The notes under the pieces were generated by a model, which was given only the letters and a program-made list of their open reading frames with translations, searched no databases and was not told where the DNA came from. Source: Pseudomonas faucium (GTDB lineage: Bacteria > Pseudomonadota > Gammaproteobacteria > Pseudomonadales > Pseudomonadaceae). From it: a DNA stretch of 64,000 nucleotides. The position numbers and the translations under genes were made by a program. The DNA lies in contig NZ_BQIP01000024.1 in the NCBI RefSeq assembly GCF_021602585.1, positions 28,697 to 92,696 of the forward strand, read 5' to 3'. Below, one piece after another: positions 17,126 to 27,304 of the stretch (positions are counted from its first letter, which is position 1; every line of letters starts with the position of its first letter).

Positions 17126-18430
17126 ATGTCCATCTATCGAAACGTTCAGGCCCAGGGCGCCAGGTTCGCCGCCGCCGTAGCCCTCGCCACCTTGTGCCTG
17201 GACAGCCCCGCCTGGGCTGGCGGCATCCTCATCTACGAAGCCGGCCAGGAGGGCAACGGCCTGGCCAACGCCGGCTCCGCCGCACTGGCCAATGACCCCA
17301 GCGTGCTGATGAGCAACCCGGCAGGCATCACCCGGCTCCAAGGCACGCAGATCAGCGCCAACGCCCAGGTGATCCTCGGCGACATCCGTTTCTCGCGGGG
17401 CAGCGGCAACCAGTTCGACGGCAACGAAGGCGGCAACGCACTGCAGTACCTGCCCGGCACCAGCCTGTTCATCAGCCACCAGATCGACGACCGTGCCGCC
17501 ATCGGTTTTGGCATGTACGGCAATTTCGGCCTGGCCCTGGACTACGACGATGACTGGGCCGGGCGCTACTTCACCCAGGAAGCGGCAGTGATCGGCGTGT
17601 CGATGCAACCGACCCTGGCCTACAAGTTCACCGACGACCTGTCGATCGGCATCGGCCCGCGGATCATGGTCGGCTACTACCGCACCGAAATGGCCATCAA
17701 CAACAACCTGCTGGGCCTGGCCGACCGGCCGGACGGGCAGCTTGAATACAAGGACACCGATGTCGGCGTGGGGGTCAACCTCGGCCTGCTCTACCAAGTC
17801 ACGCCGCGCACCCGCGTGGGCCTGGCCTACACCAGCAAGGTCAAGCTGGAGTTCGACGACAAGCCGCACCTCAAGGACATCAGCAACCCCCTGCTCAACG
17901 TCGCCCTGCGCCGGCTGGACGTCGACTCGCTGGAGGTTGACCTGAACGTGCCGCAGACAGCGACCTTCAGCATCGCCCACGAGCTGGACGAACAATGGAC
18001 GTTGCTGGGCAGCCTGAACTGGCAGGACTGGAGCGATTTCGGCGATGTCGGCGTCGAGGTCGACAGCAATGCCGGCGGCACCAGCCGCACGGTCGATCGC
18101 AAATACAAGGACACCTGGCACGCCTCTGTCGGCGCCCAGTACCAGGCCACCCGGCAATGGCGCTGGAGCCTGGGCCTGGGCTACGACAGCTCGGCCGTGG
18201 ACGACAAGGACCGCACCGTCGACAACCCCATGGGCGAAGCCTGGCGGCTGGCGGCGGGGGTCAATTACCAGGTCGAGGAAGGCTTGGACCTGCACCTGGC
18301 CTACACCCTGGTGTGGCTCGGCGACATGGACATCGACCAGACCAAGGCGCGCTCTGGCAGCACGCTGGCGGGCAGCTACGATAACAGTGCGTTGCACATT
18401 CTCGGCGGTGGCGCGACCTGGCGTTTCTGA
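17126..18430 (+). CDS. FadL/OmpP1/TodX-family outer-membrane channel
   Basis: A 434-residue outer-membrane beta-barrel for hydrophobic compounds. A Sec signal peptide (to about AWA-GG) is followed by GGILIYEAGQEGNGLANAGSAALANDPSVLMSNPAGITRL, which in shortened form (NAGSAALANDPSV, NPAG) is the FadL plug/hatch signature, and the protein ends in the porin-like ...GGGATWRF. The start at 17126 has GGAG eight bases upstream; the in-frame ATG at 17105 is less likely. Its position behind the alkylsulfatase suggests uptake of long-chain alkyl sulfates or alcohols, as an inference. Confidence 0.9.
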   Translation: MSIYRNVQAQGARFAAAVALATLCLDSPAWAGGILIYEAGQEGNGLANAGSAALANDPSVLMSNPAGITRLQGTQISANAQVILGDIRFSRGSGNQFDGNEGGNALQYLPGTSLFISHQIDDRAAIGFGMYGNFGLALDYDDDWAGRYFTQEAAVIGVSMQPTLAYKFTDDLSIGIGPRIMVGYYRTEMAINNNLLGLADRPDGQLEYKDTDVGVGVNLGLLYQVTPRTRVGLAYTSKVKLEFDDKPHLKDISNPLLNVALRRLDVDSLEVDLNVPQTATFSIAHELDEQWTLLGSLNWQDWSDFGDVGVEVDSNAGGTSRTVDRKYKDTWHASVGAQYQATRQWRWSLGLGYDSSAVDDKDRTVDNPMGEAWRLAAGVNYQVEEGLDLHLAYTLVWLGDMDIDQTKARSGSTLAGSYDNSALHILGGGATWRF

Positions 18431-18479
18431 ACCACCCTGCGCGCCCGCAGACCCGATCATCGTAAGAAGGAGAAGCTGC

Positions 18480-19148
18480 ATGAACACCAAGACGTTAGCT
18501 GCATCGCTGTGCCTTGCAACGCTCATGCTGCAGGGCTGCGCTAGCAAATACGTGGAGTCCGACCAGTACTCGGGCTTCCTCAAGGACTACAGCATCCTCA
18601 AGGAAGACAAGTCGCCCTCGGGCGCACCGGTGATGCGCTGGATCAAATCAGGGGTAGATGCCAAGCGCTACACCAGCGTGTACATCGAGCCAAGCCAGCT
18701 CTACCCGAAACCGCAGCCGACCGAAAAGGTGCCGCAGTCGACCCTGCAGGGCATCACCCAGTACTACGACCAGACCCTCAAGAACCACTTCTCCCAAGTG
18801 TTGCCACTGGCCAGCAGCCCTGGCCCACGGGTACTGGTAGTGCGCCCGGCGATCACCGCCGTCAGCGCCCAGACCAAGAGCCTGCGCCCGTATGAAGTGA
18901 TCCCGATCGCGCTGATTGCCGCCGGCATCAGCACCGCCACCGGCATCCGCGACCAGGACACCAGCATCGCCACGGAAGCGGCGTTCCTCGATGGCGAGAC
19001 CAACCAGGTAGTGGCCGAGGTGGTGCGCAAGGGCGCCGGCACCGAGCTGGATGATTCGTCCCAGGTGATGCAGGCCAAGGACGCCAAGGCCGTGCTCGAT
19101 GGCTGGGCCAAGGACATGGTCAGCTCGTTCCAGGCCCTGAGAAAGTAA
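18480..19148 (+). CDS. DUF3313-family lipoprotein
   Basis: A 222-residue protein with a lipoprotein signal peptide: MNTKTLAASLCLATLMLQGC, lipobox LQGC with Cys20. The body (YTSVYIEPSQLYP, PRVLVVRPAITAVSAQTK, LDGETNQVVAEVVRKGAG) matches the DUF3313 family. AAGAAGGAG sits just before the ATG. It lies 49 bases after the FadL-type gene and closes the likely alkylsulfatase operon. Function unknown; many Pseudomonas FadL-type channels travel with small envelope lipoproteins. Confidence 0.85.
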   Translation: MNTKTLAASLCLATLMLQGCASKYVESDQYSGFLKDYSILKEDKSPSGAPVMRWIKSGVDAKRYTSVYIEPSQLYPKPQPTEKVPQSTLQGITQYYDQTLKNHFSQVLPLASSPGPRVLVVRPAITAVSAQTKSLRPYEVIPIALIAAGISTATGIRDQDTSIATEAAFLDGETNQVVAEVVRKGAGTELDDSSQVMQAKDAKAVLDGWAKDMVSSFQALRK

Positions 19149-19157
19149 ACCGCCCCA

Positions 19158-19187
19158 CCCCACTGCAGGGCCGAGCCTGCAGTGGGG
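19158..19187 (+). terminator. Hairpin after the DUF3313 gene
   Basis: Perfect 12-bp stem CCCCACTGCAGG / CCTGCAGTGGGG with a six-base loop, ten bases after the stop codon; no T-run follows, so termination would be imperfect. Confidence 0.65.
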
Positions 19188-19225
19188 CGTAGCACCCTTA
19201 CTCGGCACCACCGAGGCGCGATCCC

Positions 19226-20239
19226 ATGGACAGCATTCGCGGCAGCGCTCTGCTGCAATTCGACCAACTGCTGACCGAGCACGGCGCTCGGCAGCGCGAC
19301 TTGCTGGCGCCACTGAAGATCGACCCGCAGGTGGTCGGCAACTATGCCAAGCGCCTGCCCTACCTCAACCTCGTGCAATTGTTCGAGGGCAGTGCGCACG
19401 CCCTCAGCCTGCCGCGTTTCGGCCTGGAACTGGCGCTGCTGCAAGGCGCGACCCTGGTCGGCCCGCTGCGCCACCTGGCCAACTCGGCGCCCACCGTCGG
19501 CCATGCGCTGGTGGCGGTGATTCGCTACATGCGCCACTACAGCCCGGCCATTCATTTTCGCCTGGAGCACCGCGCCGGCCAGGCACTGCTGTACTTCGAC
19601 AGTGGCCTGCCCGATTCGCGGCACACACCGCAGGTCGTCGAAAAATCGGTGATGGGCGCCAGGCTGTTGATCGGCGAGCTGCGCGGCACGCCCCTGCGCC
19701 CGAAGGCCGTGACCTTGCGCCACCTGGCGCTGGGCGAGCCGGCCGGCTACCTGCGCTACTTCGACTGCCCGGTGTTGTTCGATCAGCCGCACAACTGCCT
19801 GCTGATGCCGGCGGATGTGCTGCAAGAGGCCTGCGTTCACCATGACGCGGCATTGCATGCCATCGTGCGCCATTACCTGGAGCAGCAGGCGGCGCCCTGT
19901 GACAGCCTGCGCGCCCAGGTCGAACGCATCATCCAGATGCTGCTGCCCAGCCAACGCTGCACCCTGGAGCAAGTTGCCCTGGCCCTTGAGCTGAACCCGC
20001 GCACGCTGCAGCGGCGCCTGGCGAGCGATGGCATCGACTTCGAGGATTACCTCGATGGCATGCGCCGGCGCCAGGCCCAGCAGATGCTGCGCAGCACCGG
20101 CCTGAGCGTGGGCCAGATCGCCAGCGAGCTGGGCTACCGGCGCACCACGTCATTCTGCCGCGCCCACCTGCGCTGGTTCGACATGACGCCGCTGGAACAC
20201 CGCCGCCAGCATGGCGACCCGCAGGTCGCCCAGCTTTAA
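19226..20239 (+). CDS. AraC-family regulator (OruR/arabinose-binding type)
   Basis: A 337-residue regulator: an N-terminal ligand domain (about 15-200) of the kind found in OruR/ArgR-like AraC proteins (ALSLPRFGLELALLQGATLVGPLRHLANSAPTVGHAL) and a C-terminal double helix-turn-helix (about 235-330) with LNPRTLQRRLASDGIDFEDYL and VGQIASELGYRRTTSFCRAHLRWFDMTPLEHR. GAGG lies eight bases before the ATG. It follows the alkylsulfatase-porin-lipoprotein set in the same direction and is the natural candidate activator for it. Its stop codon overlaps the stop of the convergent MscS gene by three bases. Confidence 0.9.
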   Translation: MDSIRGSALLQFDQLLTEHGARQRDLLAPLKIDPQVVGNYAKRLPYLNLVQLFEGSAHALSLPRFGLELALLQGATLVGPLRHLANSAPTVGHALVAVIRYMRHYSPAIHFRLEHRAGQALLYFDSGLPDSRHTPQVVEKSVMGARLLIGELRGTPLRPKAVTLRHLALGEPAGYLRYFDCPVLFDQPHNCLLMPADVLQEACVHHDAALHAIVRHYLEQQAAPCDSLRAQVERIIQMLLPSQRCTLEQVALALELNPRTLQRRLASDGIDFEDYLDGMRRRQAQQMLRSTGLSVGQIASELGYRRTTSFCRAHLRWFDMTPLEHRRQHGDPQVAQL

Positions 20240-21870
20240 CCCTGCCTGTCCTGCGGCTTGCTGGAGGGATCCCGGGCCGGCGCGGCAAACCATTTTTCCC
20301 GCGGCACCCACTTCTCCTGCGCCGGGTCACCCAGATAATGCGGCGACATGATCTGCACGCCGTACTCGTTGAACACGTCCTGGATGTTGGCATGCAAAAG
20401 GCTCAGCAGCTCGGCCCGCGGCCGCGGCTCGCTGGGCACGGCCTGGGCCACCAGGCGGTATTCCGGGTAGAAGTCCGAAAGCCCGGTCTGGAACACCTGC
20501 GGCCGGGGCTTGGCAACGATGCCTTCGGTACGCTCGGCAGCCTCCACCAGCATCGCCTCGACCTGGCGCCAGGGCGTGTCGTAGCCGATGGTGACGACCG
20601 TGTCGACGATATAGCCGCGGCCCTGCACCACCCGCGAGTAATTGCGCGTCACGGAGCCTGTGATCATCGAGTTGGGCAAGGTCAGCACCTCGCCAAGGCC
20701 AGTGCGAATGGTGGTGTTGAACATGCCCACTTCGGTTACCGTGCCTTCGTTGTCGCCCACCCGCACGTACTCGCCCGCCTTCAGGGTGCGCGAATAGGTC
20801 AGGATCAGCCCGGCTGCGGCCTGCCCCACCACGCTGGAGGCGCCCAGCGAGATCATCAAGCCGAGCAGCACCGACAAGCCCTTGAACGCATCGGTGCCGG
20901 AGCCTGGCAGGTACGGGTAGGCCATCACCAGGGCGAACAGCCAGATCGCCAGCGAGGTCAGGCGGGTGGTGGGCTGCAGGGTTTCCTCGGTCAGCCACTT
21001 GAGCGTGCCGGGGCGCGCCATGCGCTCCAGGATGCGCCGGCTGAAGCCGCTGATGCCGCGGGCGATGAAGAAGATCATCACCGCCACGGCAATGCCGGGG
21101 ATGGCCTGCAGCATGCCATGCAGCAGATAGCGCAGCAGGTCGAGCAAGTGCACGTTGAGGCTCTCGCCCCAGGGCCGGGTATAGGGGAACTGCGACAGCA
21201 CGAAGCTCAGCCACTGGTAGCTCAGCAGAAACACCACCACCCAGTACAACAGGCGCAGCAGGCGATCGATCAGGTAGTAGACGTACTGCATGTCGAACAG
21301 CGGCAGCTGGCCGACGCGGATCTGCTTGGCGCGCTCGCGCATCAACCGCGTCAGCACCCCGCGCAGCTTGCGTCGGCCCCAGTTGGCGCCCTTGATCAGC
21401 ACCACGAAGAGCAAGGTGGACATTGCCGACCAGCCCACCGCCTTGAGCAGGAAGCGCAGGCTGCGCGCTTCACCGGTTTCTTCCACCACCTGGCGCAGCG
21501 CCGCGGCGGCCTGCTCGGCGGCGAGGCGCGTGTCGCCGCCGTTCACGCCCACATCCAGGGGCGCGACGATGAAGGCCCGATGACCGCCGAGCAGCACCAT
21601 GTGGCTGTTGAGAATCCTGTCGACGCTGACCTGCAGGTCGTCGGTGCCGCGCAGCGCCTCTTCGATCACCGCCGTGGCGCGCTGCACCCGGGCGGCCGGC
21701 GTTTCTCCCAGCAGCGTGGCGTTGAAGGTGAAGATGCTGCGGTTGGCGATGACCAGCTCGGCCGGGTCGGCGGGCACACCGTCGGTGGCGCTGGCGGCGC
21801 TGTCACTGCCCTGCCCCACGGCGGGCAACAGCAGCAGCCACACCAGCAGCAGGCGGAAAAGGTGGTTCAT
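20236..21870 (-). CDS. Mechanosensitive channel, MscS family
   Basis: A 544-residue inner-membrane channel. A signal peptide (MNHLFRLLLVWLLLLPAVGQG) leads a periplasmic domain (about 20-150), then about five membrane segments, and the MscS pore helix and beta-domain (GASSVVGQAAAGLILTYSRT followed by LKAGEYVRVGDNEGTVTEVGMFNTTIRTGLGEVLTLPNSMI in shortened form: VGDNEGTVTEVGMF). The C-terminal domain resembles MscS (GYDTPWRQVEAMLVEAAERT). The start at 21870 has GGAG; a longer frame continues upstream without homology. Likely releases solutes on osmotic downshock; it is larger than E. coli MscS. Confidence 0.9.
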   Translation of the reverse strand: MNHLFRLLLVWLLLLPAVGQGSDSAASATDGVPADPAELVIANRSIFTFNATLLGETPAARVQRATAVIEEALRGTDDLQVSVDRILNSHMVLLGGHRAFIVAPLDVGVNGGDTRLAAEQAAAALRQVVEETGEARSLRFLLKAVGWSAMSTLLFVVLIKGANWGRRKLRGVLTRLMRERAKQIRVGQLPLFDMQYVYYLIDRLLRLLYWVVVFLLSYQWLSFVLSQFPYTRPWGESLNVHLLDLLRYLLHGMLQAIPGIAVAVMIFFIARGISGFSRRILERMARPGTLKWLTEETLQPTTRLTSLAIWLFALVMAYPYLPGSGTDAFKGLSVLLGLMISLGASSVVGQAAAGLILTYSRTLKAGEYVRVGDNEGTVTEVGMFNTTIRTGLGEVLTLPNSMITGSVTRNYSRVVQGRGYIVDTVVTIGYDTPWRQVEAMLVEAAERTEGIVAKPRPQVFQTGLSDFYPEYRLVAQAVPSEPRPRAELLSLLHANIQDVFNEYGVQIMSPHYLGDPAQEKWVPREKWFAAPARDPSSKPQDRQG

Positions 21871-21925
21871 TGCACACTCCATGGGCACTCGGACGCACGG
21901 CATCTGTGTAGTGATAGCACAGGGT

Positions 21926-24454
21926 TCACTGGCCGGGGCCTGGCCCCAGGAACCAGCGGAAATAAGGGTTGTCGCCGTCGCTTCTGGCCAGCTCGCGGGC
22001 CTCCCGCGCCCAGGCCTGGCGGTTGCCGTTGTAGGCATGCAGGCTGAGGCTGTAGAAGCGCGCAAGCGCCTGCCAGCGGTCGTTCACCGCACTGGCGAAG
22101 GCAGGGTCGGCGCCTTGCAGGGGTGGCGCGCCCTTGAGCGCCAGCAGCGCCGGCAGCACCCGGGTGATTTCCCGCGGCCGTACCCAGCCGGCGTACTCGA
22201 TGCGCGGCTGGTCGTCGGTCACAGGCTTGGCGTCGCCGGCAAATCGTTGCAGCCCATCGCGGTCGGTGACCCAGGTCGCCAGCAGCGCCTGCGCCGAGTC
22301 CACACCCACCTCCGCCAGCGCCTGGGCCACCGCAGGCTGCGCCAGGCGCTGGCGAATCCTGGGCACATCCAGCTGCAACGGTTGCAGCGAGCCGATCAGC
22401 AGCATTTCGTGGAACTCGGTGGTCCACAGCGACGCATGGGGGAAGACTTCGATGAAGCTCTGCACCAGCGCGCGGCTGTCCTCTTCGTTCTGGGTCGGCA
22501 GCGGCAGCCACTGCGCGACCAGGCCGCCTGGCTCCAGGCGTGCGGCAGCGAGCTGGTAGAAGTCGCGCGAGTACAGGTTGACCACACCCGCCGCCGAGGG
22601 GGGCGGTGGTTCGAGGGTCACCAGGTCGTAGCGCTGTTCGCTGCGCAGCAATTCACGGCGGCCATCGCGCAGGCGAATTTCCAGGCGAGGATCACTGACG
22701 GCGGAGAAATTGCCTTTGAACTGTGGCGCTGCTTGCAGCACCTCGGGCAGCAGCTCGGCCACCACCGGGCGCTGCAGCCCCGGGTAGCGCAGCATCGCCC
22801 CGGCGGTGATGCCGGTGCCGAAGCCGATCACCAGCGCCGAACGCGGCTCGCCGCGGTGGATCAGCAGCGGCAACAGGGCCTGCAGGCGCATGTAGCGCAG
22901 CGAGGGCATGGCATCGCCGGTGTTGGATACGCCCTGGATGTACAGGCGGTTGAAGGTCTGGCCCTGGCGCCCCTGGCTGACCACCGCCACGGTGCCACCC
23001 TTGCCCTCGTGGTAGTAGGTGAGCTGGCCGTTACGCGCACCGGGCAGCAGCTCGGCCAGGCGCTGGGGCGGCGTGAGGGCCGCCACCAGCAGGGTCGCAG
23101 CGGCCACCGCAACCACCGCGAAAGCCATGGGCCGGCGCACGCCCTGCCCCCGCCACACCGCCAGCAGGCCGACCACTGCGGCTAGGCCGGCCAGCACCCC
23201 CAGGGCGCGCACCAGGCCCAGTTGCGGCACCAGCACGAAACCGGTCAGCAACACGCCGACGATGCCACCCAAGGTGTTGAGCGCCACCACCGCGCCCACG
23301 TCACGGCCGACATGGCCGCTGTCCACCGCCAGGCGCAAGGCCAGGGGGAAGGCCGCGCCGAGCAAGGTGGTCGGCAGCAGCACCATGCACAGCGCCGCCG
23401 TGGCGAAGCGGGCGCACATCCCGGCCAGCTCGCTGCCGAACAACTGCAGGGCGAGCATTTCGGCCTGGGTCTGGGCCAGCACCAGCCAGCGTCCAAGCCC
23501 GGCAAGCTGCAACAGGGCCAGCAAGCCGGCCAGGGCGATCAGCAGGCCGAACAGGCCCCAGGGATCACGAATTCGATCGGCACGCCGCGCATACAGAGCG
23601 CTACCGGCGAGCAGCCCGCCCAGGTAGGTGGCCAGCACCACGGCGAAGGCGAACGCACGGGTGCTCATGAACGCCACGATCGACTGGCTCCACACCACCT
23701 CATAGCCCAGGGCGACGCCGCCGGCGAGGCAGTACAAACCGATGGCCAGGCGCGCTTGAGCACCTCGCGGGGTCGACGTGCGCAGGGCCGCGGGCGGCAA
23801 CGCTGCATCGCGCCGGCGGGCCAGCCAGGCGCCCAGGGCGGCCAGCAGGTTGAGCGAGGCGGCGGCGCAGGCGCTACCGCTAACCCCCAGGCGAGGCAGC
23901 AGCACGAACGCGGCCAGCAAGGTGCCGGCGATGGCGCCTGCGGTGTTCGCCGCATACAGCCGGCCACCCGCCTCCGCCAACTGGCCGCTGGCCGGTGCCA
24001 CGGCGCGCACCAGCACCGGCAAGGTGCCGCCCATGAGCAAGGCCGGCAGCCCGACCAGGGCAAACGGCAAGGCCCAGGCCAACAGGCCGGCGCTGCCTTC
24101 CAGGCGGGCGAACGGCCCGGCGGCGTGGGCCAAGCCCAGGGTGGCGCCGATGCCAAGCACCGCCACTGCCAGCTCCAGGCCTACGTAGAGCTGCACCGGG
24201 CGCTGCAAGCGGTCGGCCCAGCGCCCGAACAGCAGGCCGCCCAGGGCAAGGCCTGCGAAAAAGGCACTGATGCCGGTGGCCACGGCGTGCACTTCCACGC
24301 CGACCACCAGCGACAGTTGTTTGATCCAGAGCACCTGGTAGACCAGGCCGGCGGCGCCGGAGAGGAACAGCAGCGTGGCGGGTAACAGCACCTGCAGGTG
24401 CGCCTTGCTCTGCGGCGCAGCGGTGACGACGGAGGATGCTGCAGGTGATGCCAT
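21926..24454 (-). CDS. MFS-like membrane domain fused to spermidine synthase-like domain
   Basis: An 842-residue two-part protein. Residues about 20-520 hold a double set of membrane segments (LLFLSGAAGLVYQVLWIKQL, a motif typical of these fused proteins, occurs near the start); residues about 530-760 are a class I methyltransferase/aminopropyltransferase fold with SALVIGFGTGITAGAML as the SAM-binding glycine motif and LVTLEPPPPSAAGVVNLYSRDFY as the active-site region. A C-terminal helical tail follows. The substrate is unknown; true polyamine synthases keep an Asp-rich pocket that is not obvious here. I start at the ATG at 24454; upstream codons read through a REP and are not protein. Confidence 0.85.
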   Translation of the reverse strand: MASPAASSVVTAAPQSKAHLQVLLPATLLFLSGAAGLVYQVLWIKQLSLVVGVEVHAVATGISAFFAGLALGGLLFGRWADRLQRPVQLYVGLELAVAVLGIGATLGLAHAAGPFARLEGSAGLLAWALPFALVGLPALLMGGTLPVLVRAVAPASGQLAEAGGRLYAANTAGAIAGTLLAAFVLLPRLGVSGSACAAASLNLLAALGAWLARRRDAALPPAALRTSTPRGAQARLAIGLYCLAGGVALGYEVVWSQSIVAFMSTRAFAFAVVLATYLGGLLAGSALYARRADRIRDPWGLFGLLIALAGLLALLQLAGLGRWLVLAQTQAEMLALQLFGSELAGMCARFATAALCMVLLPTTLLGAAFPLALRLAVDSGHVGRDVGAVVALNTLGGIVGVLLTGFVLVPQLGLVRALGVLAGLAAVVGLLAVWRGQGVRRPMAFAVVAVAAATLLVAALTPPQRLAELLPGARNGQLTYYHEGKGGTVAVVSQGRQGQTFNRLYIQGVSNTGDAMPSLRYMRLQALLPLLIHRGEPRSALVIGFGTGITAGAMLRYPGLQRPVVAELLPEVLQAAPQFKGNFSAVSDPRLEIRLRDGRRELLRSEQRYDLVTLEPPPPSAAGVVNLYSRDFYQLAAARLEPGGLVAQWLPLPTQNEEDSRALVQSFIEVFPHASLWTTEFHEMLLIGSLQPLQLDVPRIRQRLAQPAVAQALAEVGVDSAQALLATWVTDRDGLQRFAGDAKPVTDDQPRIEYAGWVRPREITRVLPALLALKGAPPLQGADPAFASAVNDRWQALARFYSLSLHAYNGNRQAWAREARELARSDGDNPYFRWFLGPGPGQ

Positions 24455-24497
24455 GCACGAAGCCCTTGTCTGGTGAAGGTTGCTACCGATGAATGAC

Positions 24498-24585
24498 TGT
24501 GGGAGCCGGCTTGCCGGCGATAGCGGCCGAACAGGCTGCGCTAGTGCCTCGGCTGGCCGCATCGCCGGAAAACCGGCTCCCACAG
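24498..24585. repeat. Inverted REP pair
   Basis: TGTGGGAGCCGGCTTGCCGG at the left end and its inverted, slightly diverged partner (CGCCGGAAAACCGGCTCCCACA) at the right end, with about 35 bp between. It fills the gap between the arylsulfatase stop and the fused MFS gene. Confidence 0.9.
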
Positions 24586-24592
24586 GGGGGGC

Positions 24593-26161
24593 TCACTGCT
24601 TGTTCATCTTCTCCTCGATCTTCTTGTCCACATCGGCGCGGATCTGGTCGATGCTGAAGCTTGCAGGGCGCTGGCTAGGAGGATAGTCCACGAACGTCTG
24701 CAAGAACGCCGCCGCCTTGCGGGTACCTTCGAATATCAGGTAATCGTTCTTGGTCAGCCAATCGTAGTACTGGTCGGATACCACGTCCGCCCGCTCGTAA
24801 GGGTCCATGCGCAGGTTGAACATTTTCGGTACCCGCAGGCAGGTGAACGGCTCGCTCCACACCTTCAGACCGCCCGGCGCACGTTGCTCGCAGAACACCA
24901 GCTTCCAGTCACCAAAACGCATCGACACCAGTTCACCGTCGTCGCTGAAGTAGTAGAACTCGGTGCGCGCGCTCTTGTCGGTCTTGCCGGTGAGCATGTC
25001 GAGCTGGTTGAAGCCGTCCAGGTGCACCTTGAAGTTCTTGCCACCGACATCGGCGCCCTTGAGCAGGCGGTCCTTGATGTCGACGTCGCCGGTTGCCGCC
25101 AGCAAGGTCGGGAACCAGTCGAGGCCGGACATCATCTGGGTATTTACCGAGTCAGGCTTGATCTTGCCTGGCCAGCGCACCATCGCCGGCACCCTGAAGG
25201 CACCCTCCCAGTTGGAGTTCTTCTCGTTGCGAAACGGCGTGGTCGCCGCATCCGGCCAGGACCACTGGTTGGGGCCGTTGTCGGTGGTATAGACGACGAT
25301 GGTGTTGTCGGCGACCTTGAGGTCGTCCAGGGTCTTGAGCAGCTTGCCGACATCGCCGTCATGCTCGAGCATGCCGTCGGCATACTCGTTGCCGACCATG
25401 CCGCTCTGCCCCTGCATCGACTCGCGCACATGGGTGAAGGCGTGCATGCGGGTGGTGTTCATCCACACGAAGAACGGTTTGTTGGCCTTGACCTGCTTGT
25501 CGATGAAGTTGATCGCAGCCTGGGTAGTCTCGTCGTCGATGGTTTCCATGCGCTTTTTGGTCAGCGCGCCGGTGTCCTCGATCTTGCCGTCGGCACTGGC
25601 CTTGATCACCCCGCGCGGCGAGGCAGCCTTGATGAACTCCTGGTCATCCTTGGGCCAGTACGGGCGCTCCGGCTCCTCTTCGGCGTTAAGGTGGTAGAGG
25701 TTGCCGAAGAACTCGTCGAAACCGTGGTTGGTGGGCAGGTATTCATCGCGATCGCCCAGGTGGTTCTTGCCGAACTGGCCGGTGGCGTAGCCTTCGGCCT
25801 TGAGCGCCTGGGCAATGGTCACATCGCGCGCCTGCAGGCCCACCGGCACCCCCGGCATGCCGACCTTGGACAAGCCGGTGCGCAACGCCGACTGGCCGGT
25901 GATGAAGGTCGAACGCCCCGCCGTACAGCTGTTCTCGGCATAGTAATCGGTGAACATCATGCCTTCCTTGGCAATGCGGTCGATGTTCGGCGTCTGGTAG
26001 CCGACCACGCCCTTGCCGTAGGCGCTGATGTTGGTCTGGCCGATATCGTCGCCGAATATCACCAGGATGTTCGGCTTGTCCGCCGCACTGGCCAGGCCCG
26101 CCGCGAACGTTGCCGTGGCCGCGAGGGCGGCCGCCGACAACCATGCTCTTCTGGACTTCAT
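24593..26161 (-). CDS. Periplasmic type I arylsulfatase
   Basis: A 522-residue alkaline-phosphatase-superfamily sulfatase. A Sec signal peptide ends ASA-AD at about residue 27; NILVIFGDDIGQTNISAYG (31-49) carries the metal-binding Asp pair, and SCTAGRS (78-84) is the sulfatase signature with Cys79 as the residue converted to formylglycine. Later motifs VYTTDNGPNQ and FGKNHLGD complete the active site. The signature has Ala where Pro is commonest (C-x-A-x-R), which is accepted in the family. GGAG lies about nine bases before the ATG. No formylglycine-generating enzyme is in the window. Substrate unknown; a sulfate-ester scavenging role is the family expectation. Confidence 0.92.
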   Translation of the reverse strand: MKSRRAWLSAAALAATATFAAGLASAADKPNILVIFGDDIGQTNISAYGKGVVGYQTPNIDRIAKEGMMFTDYYAENSCTAGRSTFITGQSALRTGLSKVGMPGVPVGLQARDVTIAQALKAEGYATGQFGKNHLGDRDEYLPTNHGFDEFFGNLYHLNAEEEPERPYWPKDDQEFIKAASPRGVIKASADGKIEDTGALTKKRMETIDDETTQAAINFIDKQVKANKPFFVWMNTTRMHAFTHVRESMQGQSGMVGNEYADGMLEHDGDVGKLLKTLDDLKVADNTIVVYTTDNGPNQWSWPDAATTPFRNEKNSNWEGAFRVPAMVRWPGKIKPDSVNTQMMSGLDWFPTLLAATGDVDIKDRLLKGADVGGKNFKVHLDGFNQLDMLTGKTDKSARTEFYYFSDDGELVSMRFGDWKLVFCEQRAPGGLKVWSEPFTCLRVPKMFNLRMDPYERADVVSDQYYDWLTKNDYLIFEGTRKAAAFLQTFVDYPPSQRPASFSIDQIRADVDKKIEEKMNKQ

Positions 26162-26190
26162 AGCTACGTTCTCCGTTTCACGTCACTGCT

Positions 26191-26265
26191 TTAGTCCACG
26201 ACTTCGGGCACATGGGTTACCGACACGGGGCTGGCCCAGTACTCCTGCGGTTGGTTGTTGAAGTT
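26191..26265 (-). other. Coding-like 24-codon extension beyond the HAD stop codon
   Basis: Directly after the TGA stop of the HAD gene, the same frame continues with NFNNQPQEYWASPVSVTHVP EVVD (24 residues) to a TAA at 26191-26193. About 20 of 24 codons end in G or C and the composition is protein-like. It may be the old C-terminus of the HAD protein (TGG to TGA change), a readthrough tail, or the remnant of a deleted gene. Confidence 0.4.
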
Positions 26266-27291
<1,026 letters not shown>

Positions 27292-27304
27292 TGCCTTACC
27301 TCGA

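Noticed and set aside
24455-24583. N-terminal extension of the MFS/spermidine-synthase fusion
   Set aside because: Also REP translation (…RLSPASRLPQ…); the ATG at 24454 is a better start.
24593-26161. Arylsulfatase signature seen as defective because it is CTAGR, not C-x-P-x-R
   Set aside because: Alanine at that position is accepted in bacterial type I sulfatases, and Cys79 and Arg83 are both present.
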